Assembly: GCF_001865675.1 (NCBI RefSeq)
Contig: NZ_CP011319.1
Span: forward strand, 1,488,001-1,552,000
Length of the DNA: 64,000 nucleotides
From: Janthinobacterium sp. 1_2014MBL_MicDiv
GTDB lineage: Bacteria; Pseudomonadota; Gammaproteobacteria; Burkholderiales; Burkholderiaceae_D
Reading direction: 5' to 3'
Of this stretch, positions 18,069 through 26,807 are shown one piece after another. A program made the translations under genes and the position numbers. How positions within the stretch are numbered: the stretch's first letter is position 1; the number at the start of each line of letters is the position of its first letter. The notes beneath the pieces are model-generated. The model saw only the letters and a list, made by a program, of their open reading frames with translations, was not told the DNA's origin and did not search any database.

Positions 18069-19382
18069 ATGTCAAAGAAAATTATGGCAAAGAACGTTGT
18101 TGTCATCGGCACCCAATGGGGCGATGAAGGTAAAGGCAAGATCGTCGATTGGTTGACCGATCACGCCCAGGGTGTGGTGCGCTTCCAGGGCGGCCACAAT
18201 GCAGGCCACACGCTGGTCATCGGCGGCGTAAAAACCGCGCTGCAGCTGATTCCGTCGGGCATCATGCGTCCAGGCGTCGCCTGCTACATCGGTAACGGCG
18301 TCGTCGTTTCCGTGCCGGACGTACTGCGCGAAATCGACAAGCTCGAAGCGGTCGGCGTTGAAGTTGCCTCGCGCCTGAAAGTGTCGGATGCCGCACCGGT
18401 CATCCTGCCTTACCACTCGGCACTCGACCTGGCCCGTGAAGCTGCGCGCGGCGCGGCCAAGATCGGCACCACCGGCAAGGGCATCGGCCCGGCCTACGAA
18501 GACAAGGTGGCGCGCCGCGCCATCCGCGTCGCCGATCTGCTCAACGAAACCCGTTTTGCTGAAAAACTGGCGGAAAACCTCGATTACCACAACTTCGTGC
18601 TGGAGCACTACCTGAAGGCTCCGCGCATCGATTACCAGAAGACCCTCGACGACGCGCTGGCTTACGTGCCGCGTCTGCGTCCGATGGTCACCGACGTCTC
18701 GAGCGCGCTGTACAAGGCGCACAAGGCCGGCGCCAACCTGCTGTTCGAAGGCGCGCAAGGTTCGCTGCTCGACGTCGACCACGGCACCTATCCATTCGTC
18801 ACCTCGTCGAACTGCGTGGCTGGCAATGCCGCCGCCGGTTCGGGCGTCGGCCCTGGCATGCTGCATTACATCCTGGGCATCACCAAGGCATACACGACGC
18901 GCGTCGGCTCCGGCCCATTCCCGTCGGAACTGCCAACGGATGCAGGCGTCGGTCATCACCTGGCCCAAGTCGGCCATGAATTCGGCACCGTGACGGGCCG
19001 TGCCCGCCGCTGCGGCTGGTTCGACGCCGCCCTGCTGCGCCGCTCGGTACAGATCAACGGCGTGACAGGCATGTGCCTGACCAAGCTGGACGTGCTGGAC
19101 GGTATCGAAACGCTGAAACTGTGCACCGGCTACACCATCGACGGCGTGGCCACGGACATCTTCCCATCGGGCGCGGAAGAAGCCGCCCGTTGCGTGCCGG
19201 TATACGAAGAGATGCCGGGCTGGACGGAAAGCACCGTCGGCGCGAAATCGCTGGCGGCCTTGCCGGCCACGGCGCGTGCCTACATCAAGCGCATCGAAGA
19301 ACTGGTCGGCGTGCCGGTGGACATGGTTTCGACCGGTCCGGATCGTGAAGAAACGATCGTGCTGCGCCATCCATTCGAATAA
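18069..19382 (+). CDS. purA: adenylosuccinate synthetase
   Basis: PurA makes adenylosuccinate from IMP, aspartate and GTP, the first committed step to AMP. The roughly 437-residue product has the N-terminal signature GTQWGDEGKGKIVDWL and the later GTTGKGIGPAYEDK motif. Three starts are possible close together (GTG 18066, ATG 18069, ATG 18084); the frame begins right after the hisZ stop. A terminator follows at 19395. Confidence 0.97.
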   Translation: MSKKIMAKNVVVIGTQWGDEGKGKIVDWLTDHAQGVVRFQGGHNAGHTLVIGGVKTALQLIPSGIMRPGVACYIGNGVVVSVPDVLREIDKLEAVGVEVASRLKVSDAAPVILPYHSALDLAREAARGAAKIGTTGKGIGPAYEDKVARRAIRVADLLNETRFAEKLAENLDYHNFVLEHYLKAPRIDYQKTLDDALAYVPRLRPMVTDVSSALYKAHKAGANLLFEGAQGSLLDVDHGTYPFVTSSNCVAGNAAAGSGVGPGMLHYILGITKAYTTRVGSGPFPSELPTDAGVGHHLAQVGHEFGTVTGRARRCGWFDAALLRRSVQINGVTGMCLTKLDVLDGIETLKLCTGYTIDGVATDIFPSGAEEAARCVPVYEEMPGWTESTVGAKSLAALPATARAYIKRIEELVGVPVDMVSTGPDREETIVLRHPFE

Positions 19383-19394
19383 GCTGCTGGACAC

Positions 19395-19419
19395 AATCCG
19401 CCGCAAGGCGGATTTTTTT
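19395..19419 (+). terminator. rho-independent terminator after purA
   Basis: AATCCGCC (19395-19402), loop GCAA and GGCGGATT (19407-19414) form an eight-base-pair stem followed by five T residues. Confidence 0.93.
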
Positions 19420-19448
19420 AATCACGCTAATAATAAGATTTCACTATC

Positions 19449-19994
19449 ATGACTACCCCACAATCGAACGATCAACATCTCTGGGTCAACTGGGAAGAGT
19501 ACCACCGCCTGATCGAGCGCCTGGCGCTCAAGGTCTACGAATCGGGCTGGAAATTCGACCAGGTATTGTGCCTGGCGCGCGGCGGCGTGCGTCCCGGCGA
19601 CGTGTTCTCGCGCATTTTCGATTTGCCGCTGGCCATCCTGTCGACCAGCTCCTACCGCGAAGACGCGGGCACGGTGCGCGGCGACCTCGATATCGCCAAG
19701 TACATGACCATGACCAAGGGCCCACTGGCCGGCCGCATCCTGCTGGTCGACGACCTGGCCGATTCCGGCGTCACGCTGGACAAGGTCACGCGTCACCTGA
19801 AGGAAAACTTCCCTGACGTGACCGAAGTCAAATCGGCCGTGATCTGGCTGAAGGGCTGCTCCGTCGTGCGTCCCGACTACTTCCTCGACGAACTGCCGCA
19901 CAATCCATGGATCCACCAGCCGTTCGAAGACTACGACGGCCTGCGCCCGCACCAGCTGGCGGCGTGGATCAAGAAGGGCGAAGCAGGCAAGTAA
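19449..19994 (+). CDS. phosphoribosyltransferase (xanthine/hypoxanthine type)
   Basis: This is a 181-residue type I phosphoribosyltransferase. The PRPP-binding motif ILLVDDLADSGVTL (about residues 98-111) is clear, with the flexible-loop segment before it (STSSYRED). Position next to purA suggests purine salvage (hypoxanthine, guanine or xanthine), but the exact base cannot be read. It has its own terminator at 20011. Confidence 0.88.
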   Translation: MTTPQSNDQHLWVNWEEYHRLIERLALKVYESGWKFDQVLCLARGGVRPGDVFSRIFDLPLAILSTSSYREDAGTVRGDLDIAKYMTMTKGPLAGRILLVDDLADSGVTLDKVTRHLKENFPDVTEVKSAVIWLKGCSVVRPDYFLDELPHNPWIHQPFEDYDGLRPHQLAAWIKKGEAGK

Positions 19995-20010
19995 TCGCGT
20001 GCGCTCTTGC

Positions 20011-20043
20011 AAAAAAAAGACGATCGTGTATCGTCTTTTTTTT
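20011..20043. terminator. rho-independent terminator, A-tract/T-tract hairpin
   Basis: An A-tract followed by GACGAT, a five-base loop, ATCGTC and a T-tract (20011-20043) forms a hairpin just after the phosphoribosyltransferase gene. The flanking A and T tracts make it potentially active in both directions. Confidence 0.9.
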
Positions 20044-20059
20044 CGTCCAAGGAAATGCG

Positions 20060-20569
20060 ATGACCATACTGACGACGGCGCGCCTGCGCCTGGAACCGAT
20101 CACGGCGGATCACTACGAGCGCATGCGCACGCTCAACACGGATCCCGAGGTGATGACCTACCTGAACGCGGGCCAGCCCGAAGCGGAAGCGGACACGCGC
20201 GCGGCCGTCACCCGCATCACGGGCCGCTGGGCCGAGTGGGGCTATTCGTGGTGGGCGTTGATCCGCCTCGACGATGGCGAGATGGTGGGCATGGCCTGCC
20301 TGCAGCACCTCGACGGCGACAAGGACAAACCGCATGAAATCGGCTGGCGCCTGGCCCGCACCGGTTGGGGCCAGGGCTACGCCAGCGAGGCGGCCACCGC
20401 CATCGTCGCGCATGCGTTCGAGGTCGTCGGCGCGCCCGCAGTGGTGGCCGTGGCCCATCCGGACAATGCCGCCTCGATCAAGGTCATGACGCGCCTGGGC
20501 ATGCACTACACCGGCATGGCGCGCCACTACGACCTCGATTGTGTCGTCTATCGGCTGGCGCGCGCATGA
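20060..20569 (+). CDS. GNAT N-acetyltransferase, RimJ/RimL-like
   Basis: This 169-residue protein begins MTILTTARLRLEPITADHYE and has the acetyl-CoA binding region with a loop like RTGWGQGYASEAA. That pattern is typical of ribosomal-protein-type GNATs, many of which act on other substrates. The start ATG 20060 has AAGGAA six bases upstream. It overlaps the next gene by four bases (ATGA). The substrate is unknown. Confidence 0.87.
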   Translation: MTILTTARLRLEPITADHYERMRTLNTDPEVMTYLNAGQPEAEADTRAAVTRITGRWAEWGYSWWALIRLDDGEMVGMACLQHLDGDKDKPHEIGWRLARTGWGQGYASEAATAIVAHAFEVVGAPAVVAVAHPDNAASIKVMTRLGMHYTGMARHYDLDCVVYRLARA

Positions 20570-21492
20570 CGGCAAGCGCGAAGGCCTTGAAACTGGGCTG
20601 CAGCTACAGTGTGCGGTTTTCACCGGACGGCACGCGCCTGGCCGTACTGGGGCGTGATGTGATCCTGTGGGACGTGGCGGCGCGGAGCAAGCTGTGGCGC
20701 GGCAAATTCATCGCGCATATGTCGGACATGGCGTTTTCGCCCGACGGCAGCCAGCTGGCCATCAAGAGCACGACGGGCCAGATGGTCGTGGTGGAGGCGC
20801 AGTCGGGCCAGCTGACCTTCAACTTCCAGAATAAAAAGGATGGCGAGGGTTGCGCTCCCGCGTGGTCGCCGTGTGGCCGCTATCTGGTCGACGGCGGCTG
20901 GGATGGCCGCCTGCGGGTGCGCGACGCGCAAACGGGCCTGGCCATGTTCACGCAGGAGCACCCGGGCGAAATGCTGCGCGGCGTGTGCTTCATCGATGGC
21001 GGGCGGCGCCTGCTGGTGCTGCATGGCGTCAAGTCGGTGGCAGAGGGGCAAACGCAGCCGCCCGACTACTGCAGCGCATGGGATTGGCCCTTGCAAGAAG
21101 GCGGCGGGCGCGTGGTGCTGTCGCTGCCGAAGCTGGCATCGTGCGCGCCGTCGTCCGATGGCGAACGCCTGGCCGTGCTGCATTACGCTGACGGCGAAGA
21201 ATATCTGTCCGTGCATGCGCTGGCCGATGGCCGTCCGCTGGCCAGCATGGCCGTGGAGGCGGGCGGCGGCACGGGCGACGCCTTGCGCTGGCTGCCCGAC
21301 GGCGGCGCGGTGGGAAGGATCGGCAAGGGCAAGCTGCTGTTTTACGGCTGGCCGGGACTCGCCGTATGCCACGAGCTGGCTGTTACGTATCCATGCGCGC
21401 TGGCTTTTTTACCCGGCACGCCGTTGGCTGCCATCGGTTCCTGGGAAACGGGCATGCTGAAGGAACTGAACTTTTACAAGGAGACCCCATGA
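20566..21492 (+). CDS. WD40-like beta-propeller protein
   Basis: A 308-residue cytoplasmic protein without a signal peptide. Repeated motifs such as VRFSPDGTRLAVLG and MAFSPDGSQLAIKS show WD40-type propeller blades, and blade-like repeats continue to the C-terminus. The start overlaps the GNAT stop by four bases, and its own stop overlaps the next gene by four bases, so the three genes are translationally coupled. The function is not known. Confidence 0.78.
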   Translation: MTASAKALKLGCSYSVRFSPDGTRLAVLGRDVILWDVAARSKLWRGKFIAHMSDMAFSPDGSQLAIKSTTGQMVVVEAQSGQLTFNFQNKKDGEGCAPAWSPCGRYLVDGGWDGRLRVRDAQTGLAMFTQEHPGEMLRGVCFIDGGRRLLVLHGVKSVAEGQTQPPDYCSAWDWPLQEGGGRVVLSLPKLASCAPSSDGERLAVLHYADGEEYLSVHALADGRPLASMAVEAGGGTGDALRWLPDGGAVGRIGKGKLLFYGWPGLAVCHELAVTYPCALAFLPGTPLAAIGSWETGMLKELNFYKETP

Positions 21493-21794
21493 TCACCTGC
21501 TACCTGCGCTACATCATCGACCCGTACAAACTGCAGGAATTCGAAGCTTACGGCAAGCTGTGGATACCGCTGGTCGAGCGTTTCGGCGGCCGTCACCATG
21601 GCTATTTCCTGCCGTCCGAAGGCGCCAGCAACGTGGCGCTGGCCATGTTTTCCTTCCCCAGCCTGGCCCTGTACGAGCAGTACCGCATCGATTCGATGCA
21701 GGATGCCGACTGCCAGGCGGCGTTCCGCTACGCCGAAGAGACGCGCTGCATCGTCAGCTACGAGCGCAGCTTCTTGCGCCCCGTGTTTTCCTGA
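21489..21794 (+). CDS. NIPSNAP family protein
   Basis: This small 101-residue protein (MITCYLRYIIDPYKLQEFEAY) has the ferredoxin-like alpha/beta barrel pattern of NIPSNAP proteins, often dimeric and of unclear function. It is the last gene of a three-gene coupled set and ends six bases before a convergent GST gene. Confidence 0.85.
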   Translation: MITCYLRYIIDPYKLQEFEAYGKLWIPLVERFGGRHHGYFLPSEGASNVALAMFSFPSLALYEQYRIDSMQDADCQAAFRYAEETRCIVSYERSFLRPVFS

Positions 21795-21800
21795 TTTGCC

Positions 21801-22478
21801 TCAATCGCGCTGCGGCGCACCCAGGGGGAAGAGGTGGCGGTACGGGCGCGCCTCTTCCACCGCGCGGGAGAACGATGGACGGGCCAGCAGGCGCGCGCGG
21901 TAGGCGCGCAGCAGGGGCAGCGTTGCGGGAATCGGCTGCGTCCAATCCGCATAGAACAGGGACGGAGCGGCGGCGCAGTCGGCCAGGCTGAAGTGTTCGC
22001 CGGCCGCCCACGTCTTGCCGGCCAGGTGGGATTCCAGCCAGGCATAGGCGAGGTCCAGTTTTTCTGCCGCATGCGCGCGGCCTTCGCTGGTCTTCACCGG
22101 GTCGCCAGTCAGGGCGGCGCCGACGGCATGCTGCACTTGTGTCATGACGTGCAGGTCGAAATAGCGGTCGAGAAAACGCGCGTCCAGCGCCTGCATCGGG
22201 TCGTCCGGCAGCAGGCGTTGCGGGCCGGGATGGGCCAGTTGCAGGTATTCGATGATGATGCTGGTCTCGGCGACGTTGCGCTCGCCGTCCACCAGCAGCG
22301 GAAACTTGCGCAGCGGCCAGCGCTCCAGCCATTGCTGCAGGTGCTGCGGCATGTCCGGCGCCAGGCAGCGGAAAGCAAACGGTGTGGCGTTCTCGTACAG
22401 GGCGATGAGCACCTTTTGCGTGTACGAGGAAAAAGGATGGCCGTAGAGGATGAGCGACACGGTGGAATCTCCTGTCAT
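21801..22478 (-). CDS. glutathione S-transferase
   Basis: This 225-residue protein has the N-terminal thioredoxin-like domain (LILYGHPFSSYTQKVLIALYE) with the glutathione-contacting motif ETSIIIEYL, then an all-helical C-terminal domain. It is monocistronic on the minus strand. The substrate cannot be predicted; detoxification or thiol chemistry is the general role of the family. Confidence 0.9.
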   Translation of the reverse strand: MTGDSTVSLILYGHPFSSYTQKVLIALYENATPFAFRCLAPDMPQHLQQWLERWPLRKFPLLVDGERNVAETSIIIEYLQLAHPGPQRLLPDDPMQALDARFLDRYFDLHVMTQVQHAVGAALTGDPVKTSEGRAHAAEKLDLAYAWLESHLAGKTWAAGEHFSLADCAAAPSLFYADWTQPIPATLPLLRAYRARLLARPSFSRAVEEARPYRHLFPLGAPQRD

Positions 22479-22596
22479 TTTGCTAGGTTGGCAACACGCG
22501 CGTGCTGCAACGATAGTGCAATGACAGGATCAATGCAAGCGATACGCTCCGTTCGCGCGCCCGCCGTTTCGCTCGCCTCCGTGGTTCGCCCGCCGC

Positions 22597-24033
22597 CTAG
22601 CCCAGGTTCGCCAGGTAACGCAGTCCCGTGATGCTGGGGAAGAAGCAATACACGCCGCCGCGCGTGATGACGCTGCGCGAGAAATGCCGCAGTTGCGTAT
22701 TGCCGCGGCCCTTGGCGCCGATGCCGGGCAAGGTGAAGGAGCTGACGAGCGGGTCATTGATCCCCAAAAACACGTCCTGGCCGCTGATGTTGAACGTGGC
22801 ATCGCCCGCCTCGGGGCCGGCCGGTCCGACGGCCGATTTGACGAAGGCATCGTCATCGTTCCATTGCTCCATCAGGAATTCGAACTGGTTGCGCAGGTTG
22901 GCATTGATGAAATAGCCGACCAGGCCCCGTTGTTCCGCGACGGGCGCGGCCGGGTCATACTCGCTGCCGTAGGGCATGGCGCGCCGCACGATGCGGTGGT
23001 GGCGGGCGGAGGTGCCCACGACGCCTTCGTCGCGCGGATTGTTGCGCCGGATATGCGCGCCGATCGGGCATTTCAGGCCCAGCGTGTCGTCCAGCTCCGG
23101 CTGTGCGGCGTCGACATAGTGAAAATGGTTCAGGCTGGCGTCCGGCAGCGCGGGACCGGCCTCGTCCGGCCTGAGCACGAGCGGGTTGCCGTTGCGCCAG
23201 CGCCCGCACATCTTGGCCGCCACCATCTCGGTGCTGAGCCCTGAGCTGGCCGCGGCCTGGCTCAGGATGCTGTCGAACAGGGGCACGTCCTGCTCCAGGA
23301 TGCGGAAGGCGGCATAGCTGCCATTGGTGGACAGCTGCGGCGGCTGAACCTGGTAGGTGCCGCCGTTTTCATTCGGATAGCCGAGCAGGAATTCCCCCGT
23401 CTTGACGCTGTTGAGCGGGTCGGGCGCATATTCCAGCTCGTGCTTGCGCGGGGGCGCGCCATCGACGTCCGGCTGGGCGATGTTGTCGCGGTAGCCGAAA
23501 TGCACGCGGTTGCCTGGCAGGGCGACGCCGTCGTGCGCATACAGTTCATGCCAGCCATCGGCAAAGGCGCGGCGTAGTGTGGCCGAGGTCTGCTGCAGCA
23601 CTTCCGTCGATTCGCTGACCCATAGGCTCAGCAGCGCATGCACCTGGCCGGCCTTGGTGGCCGGCCCCAGGTTGCCGAGCCAGTGTTCGGGGGCGCTGTC
23701 GCCCACGTCGCCCACGGCGGCGACGCTGGCCGGGTCGGCCGCACCGCGTTGAAATGCCTGGTCAAAGGTAGCCAGGTCGGCCGCGGCGACTCCCAGCGCC
23801 GCCAGGCCTGGCGCCGTAAAGCTGAGGTTCAGGAAGCACGGCGGCTTTGGATGGATATGGCGCGCGGTGGTAATGGATGGCAGTCCGTCGCTGCCGTCGA
23901 GCAGGGCCGCGATGGTGCGCCGTGCCTGCGCCGCATCCGCGATGCTGAAGATGAAATGGCGCGCCAGGTTGACGCGGTAGCCGCGCAGGATCGTGCCTTG
24001 CACGTCGTCGTAATCGATGGTGGGATCGGCCAT
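22597..24033 (-). CDS. DyP-type heme peroxidase
   Basis: Dye-decolorizing peroxidases use heme and peroxide to oxidise aromatic and other substrates. The 478-residue protein has the ferredoxin-like fold of the family, the heme-ligand region GAHIRRNNPRD and the RRAMPYG motif. The usual catalytic motif GXXDG appears here as GYRDN, with the aspartate kept but the last glycine replaced. No Sec or TAT signal is seen, so it is probably cytoplasmic. The gene immediately upstream on the same strand is a conserved companion. Confidence 0.9.
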   Translation of the reverse strand: MADPTIDYDDVQGTILRGYRVNLARHFIFSIADAAQARRTIAALLDGSDGLPSITTARHIHPKPPCFLNLSFTAPGLAALGVAAADLATFDQAFQRGAADPASVAAVGDVGDSAPEHWLGNLGPATKAGQVHALLSLWVSESTEVLQQTSATLRRAFADGWHELYAHDGVALPGNRVHFGYRDNIAQPDVDGAPPRKHELEYAPDPLNSVKTGEFLLGYPNENGGTYQVQPPQLSTNGSYAAFRILEQDVPLFDSILSQAAASSGLSTEMVAAKMCGRWRNGNPLVLRPDEAGPALPDASLNHFHYVDAAQPELDDTLGLKCPIGAHIRRNNPRDEGVVGTSARHHRIVRRAMPYGSEYDPAAPVAEQRGLVGYFINANLRNQFEFLMEQWNDDDAFVKSAVGPAGPEAGDATFNISGQDVFLGINDPLVSSFTLPGIGAKGRGNTQLRHFSRSVITRGGVYCFFPSITGLRYLANLG

Positions 24034-24106
24034 GCTGTCTCTCCGGGGGGGCTGGGGCTGGCAAGGTGGCGGGGCGCGCCTGCGCGGCCCCGGCGTGGCG
24101 TGCGGC

Positions 24107-24571
24107 TCAGGTTCGGACCGAGGCTAGGATTTTCTGGACTGTTTGCGGATAGGCGCTATACAGGCCGATATTGGGCGCGTGCTGCGCGGCGTCGTTGGCG
24201 GTGATGAAGGCTTCAAATGCGCTCACATGGTTGGCAACGGGAATCAGTGGCTTGCCGCCCTCGACAAACTGCAGCAGCGCGTCGAATACCTGCCCCAGCT
24301 GGGCCACAAAATCCTCGATGTAGCTGTTGAAGTTGCCGTCATACTCGGTGATCACGCCGATGACGAGGGTATCCGAAGGGCCTGCCGATTTCGCGTTGGG
24401 CAGCAGATTGGCCTGGGAGCGGTCAAGCAGGGTGAAGCGGGCAAAGTGCACGGTACCGATCTTGGTGAGGGCGGCATTGATCTGCTGTTGGTATTCCTGC
24501 AACGCGGCGGCGATGTGGATCGGATTGGTGCCGGGTAGTACCGGCATCATTAAGCACAGTGGATTTGCCAT
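24107..24571 (-). CDS. conserved protein upstream of the DyP peroxidase
   Basis: A 154-residue soluble protein (MANPLCLMMPVLPG...) with the motif VITEYDGNFNSYIEDF. I do not know a named function. From memory, similar segments occur next to, or fused with, DyP-type peroxidases, and the ferredoxin-like pattern suggests a DyP-related partner. It is upstream of the DyP gene, separated by 73 bases, and likely in one operon. Confidence 0.7.
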   Translation of the reverse strand: MANPLCLMMPVLPGTNPIHIAAALQEYQQQINAALTKIGTVHFARFTLLDRSQANLLPNAKSAGPSDTLVIGVITEYDGNFNSYIEDFVAQLGQVFDALLQFVEGGKPLIPVANHVSAFEAFITANDAAQHAPNIGLYSAYPQTVQKILASVRT

Positions 24572-24944
24572 GGCAGGCTCCTCATTACGTGGTTGTCGGG
24601 AGGACTGACACTACGCCGCAGTGCCCACTGCGTCAAAAACTATATTTCCGCTTGTGTTGCTAAAAGCACACCATTGCAACATGATAGTTGCCGCGAAATG
24701 CGGTCTCATGTGGATAGTTGCCGAGGTCGGCTGGCGCCCGTAGACGCTCTGTTGTCAGGCTGCCCCGGCCTGTTTTGGACGGCGCAAGTAACACTGCCGG
24801 CGGCGCCAGATTCCGGAGCGATTATTTTCGCCGGACGGCCGCCCCCGCATGCCAGAGCGCGCTCTTCGACGCCGGGGAAACGCGCCGCACGCTCGGCGAC
24901 GGGCGCGGTCTTTCAGGCCCGTGTTCGGGTAAATGGCCGCGGCC
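24572..24944. other. intergenic spacer with a short direct repeat
   Basis: This spacer of about 370 bases lies between the DyP companion gene and the 3' end of the AI-2E family gene. I see no credible gene. It holds the probable promoter for the DyP operon, and an 11-base direct repeat GATAGTTGCCG at 24683-24693 and 24713-24723, spaced exactly 30 bases, which could be a tandem regulator site. Confidence 0.45.
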
Positions 24945-26018
24945 TCAATCCGCATGAAATTCGCTGGCCGAGACGAACAGGTCCCACGAAGCGATGAACA
25001 GGGCGGCCACCACGGGGCCGATGACGAAACCGTTCAGGCCGAACAAGGCCATGCCGCCCACGGTCGACAGCAGCACCACGTAGTCGGGCATCTTGGTGTC
25101 CTTGCCCACCAACACGGGCCGCAGCACGTTGTCGACCAGGCCGATGACGAAGACGCCGAAGGCGGCCAGGCCCGCGCCTTGCCAGATGGCGCCCGTGGCC
25201 AGGAAGTAGACCGCCACCGGGGCCCAGACGAGGGCGGCGCCGACGGCGGGCAGCAGCGACAGGAACGCCATCAGCACGGCCCACAGCAGCGGCGCCGGCA
25301 CGTCCAGGAACCAGAACGCCAGGCCGCCGAGGGCGCCCTGCGCAATCGCCACGAGGATGTTGCCTTTCACGGTGGCGCGGATCACGGTGGTGAAATTGGT
25401 GAACAGGCGCTGCTTGTACTTGCGGCTCAGCGGCACGGCGTCCTTGATGCGGGCCGACAGGGAAGAGCCGTCGCGCATGAGGAAAAACAGCAGGTACAGC
25501 ATGATGCACAGGCTGGTGAGAAATTCGAAGGTGTACAGGCCGACGTTGATGGCTTTCACGGCGACCACCTGGCTGACCTGTTTGGCGCCGTCAGCCAGCT
25601 TGTCTTGCAGGCTCGCCAGGCTGGACAGGTCGAAGCGATCGAGCAGATTGATCAGCCATTGCGGCAGCACGGCCATCATCTTGTTGAAGAACATGCCAAC
25701 CGTGATTTCTCCCGAGCGTACCATCTCCACCACGCCTGCCGCCTGGTTCACCAGCGATACGGAAATGAGCGACAGCGGCAGGATGACGATGACGATGATC
25801 AGCAGCAGGGTCAGCACCGATGCCAGGCCGGCGCGGCCCCTGGTCTTTTTCAGCAGCCAGCGGTAGATGGGCGCGAACAGGATCGCCAGCACCACGCCCC
25901 AGAAGATGGCGCCCGCATACGGCGCCAGTATCCAGCCGAAGCCGATGGTGACGATGCTCAGCAGGAGCAGGAACACTTTCTGGTGCAGCGTGAGGGTAGG
26001 CATGGGCGGTAGCGGCAT
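24945..26018 (-). CDS. AI-2E family transporter (PerM/YdiK type)
   Basis: A 357-residue polytopic membrane protein with hydrophobic segments at the N-terminus (LHQKVFLLLLSIVTIGFGWI) and several more in the second half, following the AI-2 exporter superfamily plan. Members are implicated in export of autoinducer-2 or in Na+/H+ exchange; the substrate here is unknown. It stands alone on the minus strand, divergent from the flavin reductase gene. Confidence 0.88.
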   Translation of the reverse strand: MPLPPMPTLTLHQKVFLLLLSIVTIGFGWILAPYAGAIFWGVVLAILFAPIYRWLLKKTRGRAGLASVLTLLLIIVIVILPLSLISVSLVNQAAGVVEMVRSGEITVGMFFNKMMAVLPQWLINLLDRFDLSSLASLQDKLADGAKQVSQVVAVKAINVGLYTFEFLTSLCIMLYLLFFLMRDGSSLSARIKDAVPLSRKYKQRLFTNFTTVIRATVKGNILVAIAQGALGGLAFWFLDVPAPLLWAVLMAFLSLLPAVGAALVWAPVAVYFLATGAIWQGAGLAAFGVFVIGLVDNVLRPVLVGKDTKMPDYVVLLSTVGGMALFGLNGFVIGPVVAALFIASWDLFVSASEFHAD

Positions 26019-26183
26019 GGTAATGGTTAAGTTGCCTCATCATAAGCGAGGCCAGGGGACGGGGGCTAGACAATTGTGGCGCTGCGTGCGCCATGTAACA
26101 TGGGCGCGGCAATTCCAGTAAGCTGTCATTCCAGGCGTCCGAACCCCGGTGCCTTCACTTCAGGAATCCGCGTGGTCGATCAC

Positions 26184-26798
26184 ATGCACTTTTATGAACC
26201 GGCACAGGGCCATGGCTTGCCGCACGATCCCTTCAACGCCATCGTGGGGCCGCGGCCCATCGGCTGGATCGCCTCGCGCAGCGGCGACGGCGTGCTCAAT
26301 CTGGCGCCGTACAGTTTTTTCAACGCCTTCAATTACCACCCGCCGCTGATCGGCTTTTCCAGCATCGGCCGCAAGGATAGCCTGCGCAATATCGAACAAA
26401 CGGGCGAATTCGTGTGGAACCTGGCGACGCGTCCGCTGGCCGGGGCCATGAATGCCAGCTGCGCGCCGGCGCCGCCCGAGGTGGATGAATTCGCGCTGGC
26501 CGGCCTGACGCCCGTCGCCTCGCGCATCGTCAAGGTGCCGCGCGTGGGCGAAAGCCCCGTGTCGTTCGAATGCCGGCGCACGCAGATCATCGAACTGCAA
26601 GGCGTGAATGGCGAGGGCGTGGGCAGCTGGCTGGTGCTGGGCGAAGTGGTGGGCGTGCATATCGCGCGCCACCTGCTGGTCGACGGCGTGTACGACACGG
26701 CCGCCGCGCAGACCATCCTGCGTGGCGGCGGGCCGGCCGACTATTTCGAGGTTGGCCCGGACAGCCTGTTCCGGATGCGCCGGCCGGCTTATCCCTGA
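26184..26798 (+). CDS. flavin reductase-like (FMN-binding) protein
   Basis: This 204-residue protein has the flavin reductase-like split-barrel fold (GPRPIGWIASRSGDG, NLAPYSFFN, PPLIGFSS). Members bind FMN and reduce flavins or act as flavoredoxins. I choose ATG 26184; the frame extends upstream without a better start. It ends nine bases before the convergent FCD regulator. Confidence 0.88.
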   Translation: MHFYEPAQGHGLPHDPFNAIVGPRPIGWIASRSGDGVLNLAPYSFFNAFNYHPPLIGFSSIGRKDSLRNIEQTGEFVWNLATRPLAGAMNASCAPAPPEVDEFALAGLTPVASRIVKVPRVGESPVSFECRRTQIIELQGVNGEGVGSWLVLGEVVGVHIARHLLVDGVYDTAAAQTILRGGGPADYFEVGPDSLFRMRRPAYP

Positions 26799-26807
26799 GG
26801 CAGAGCG

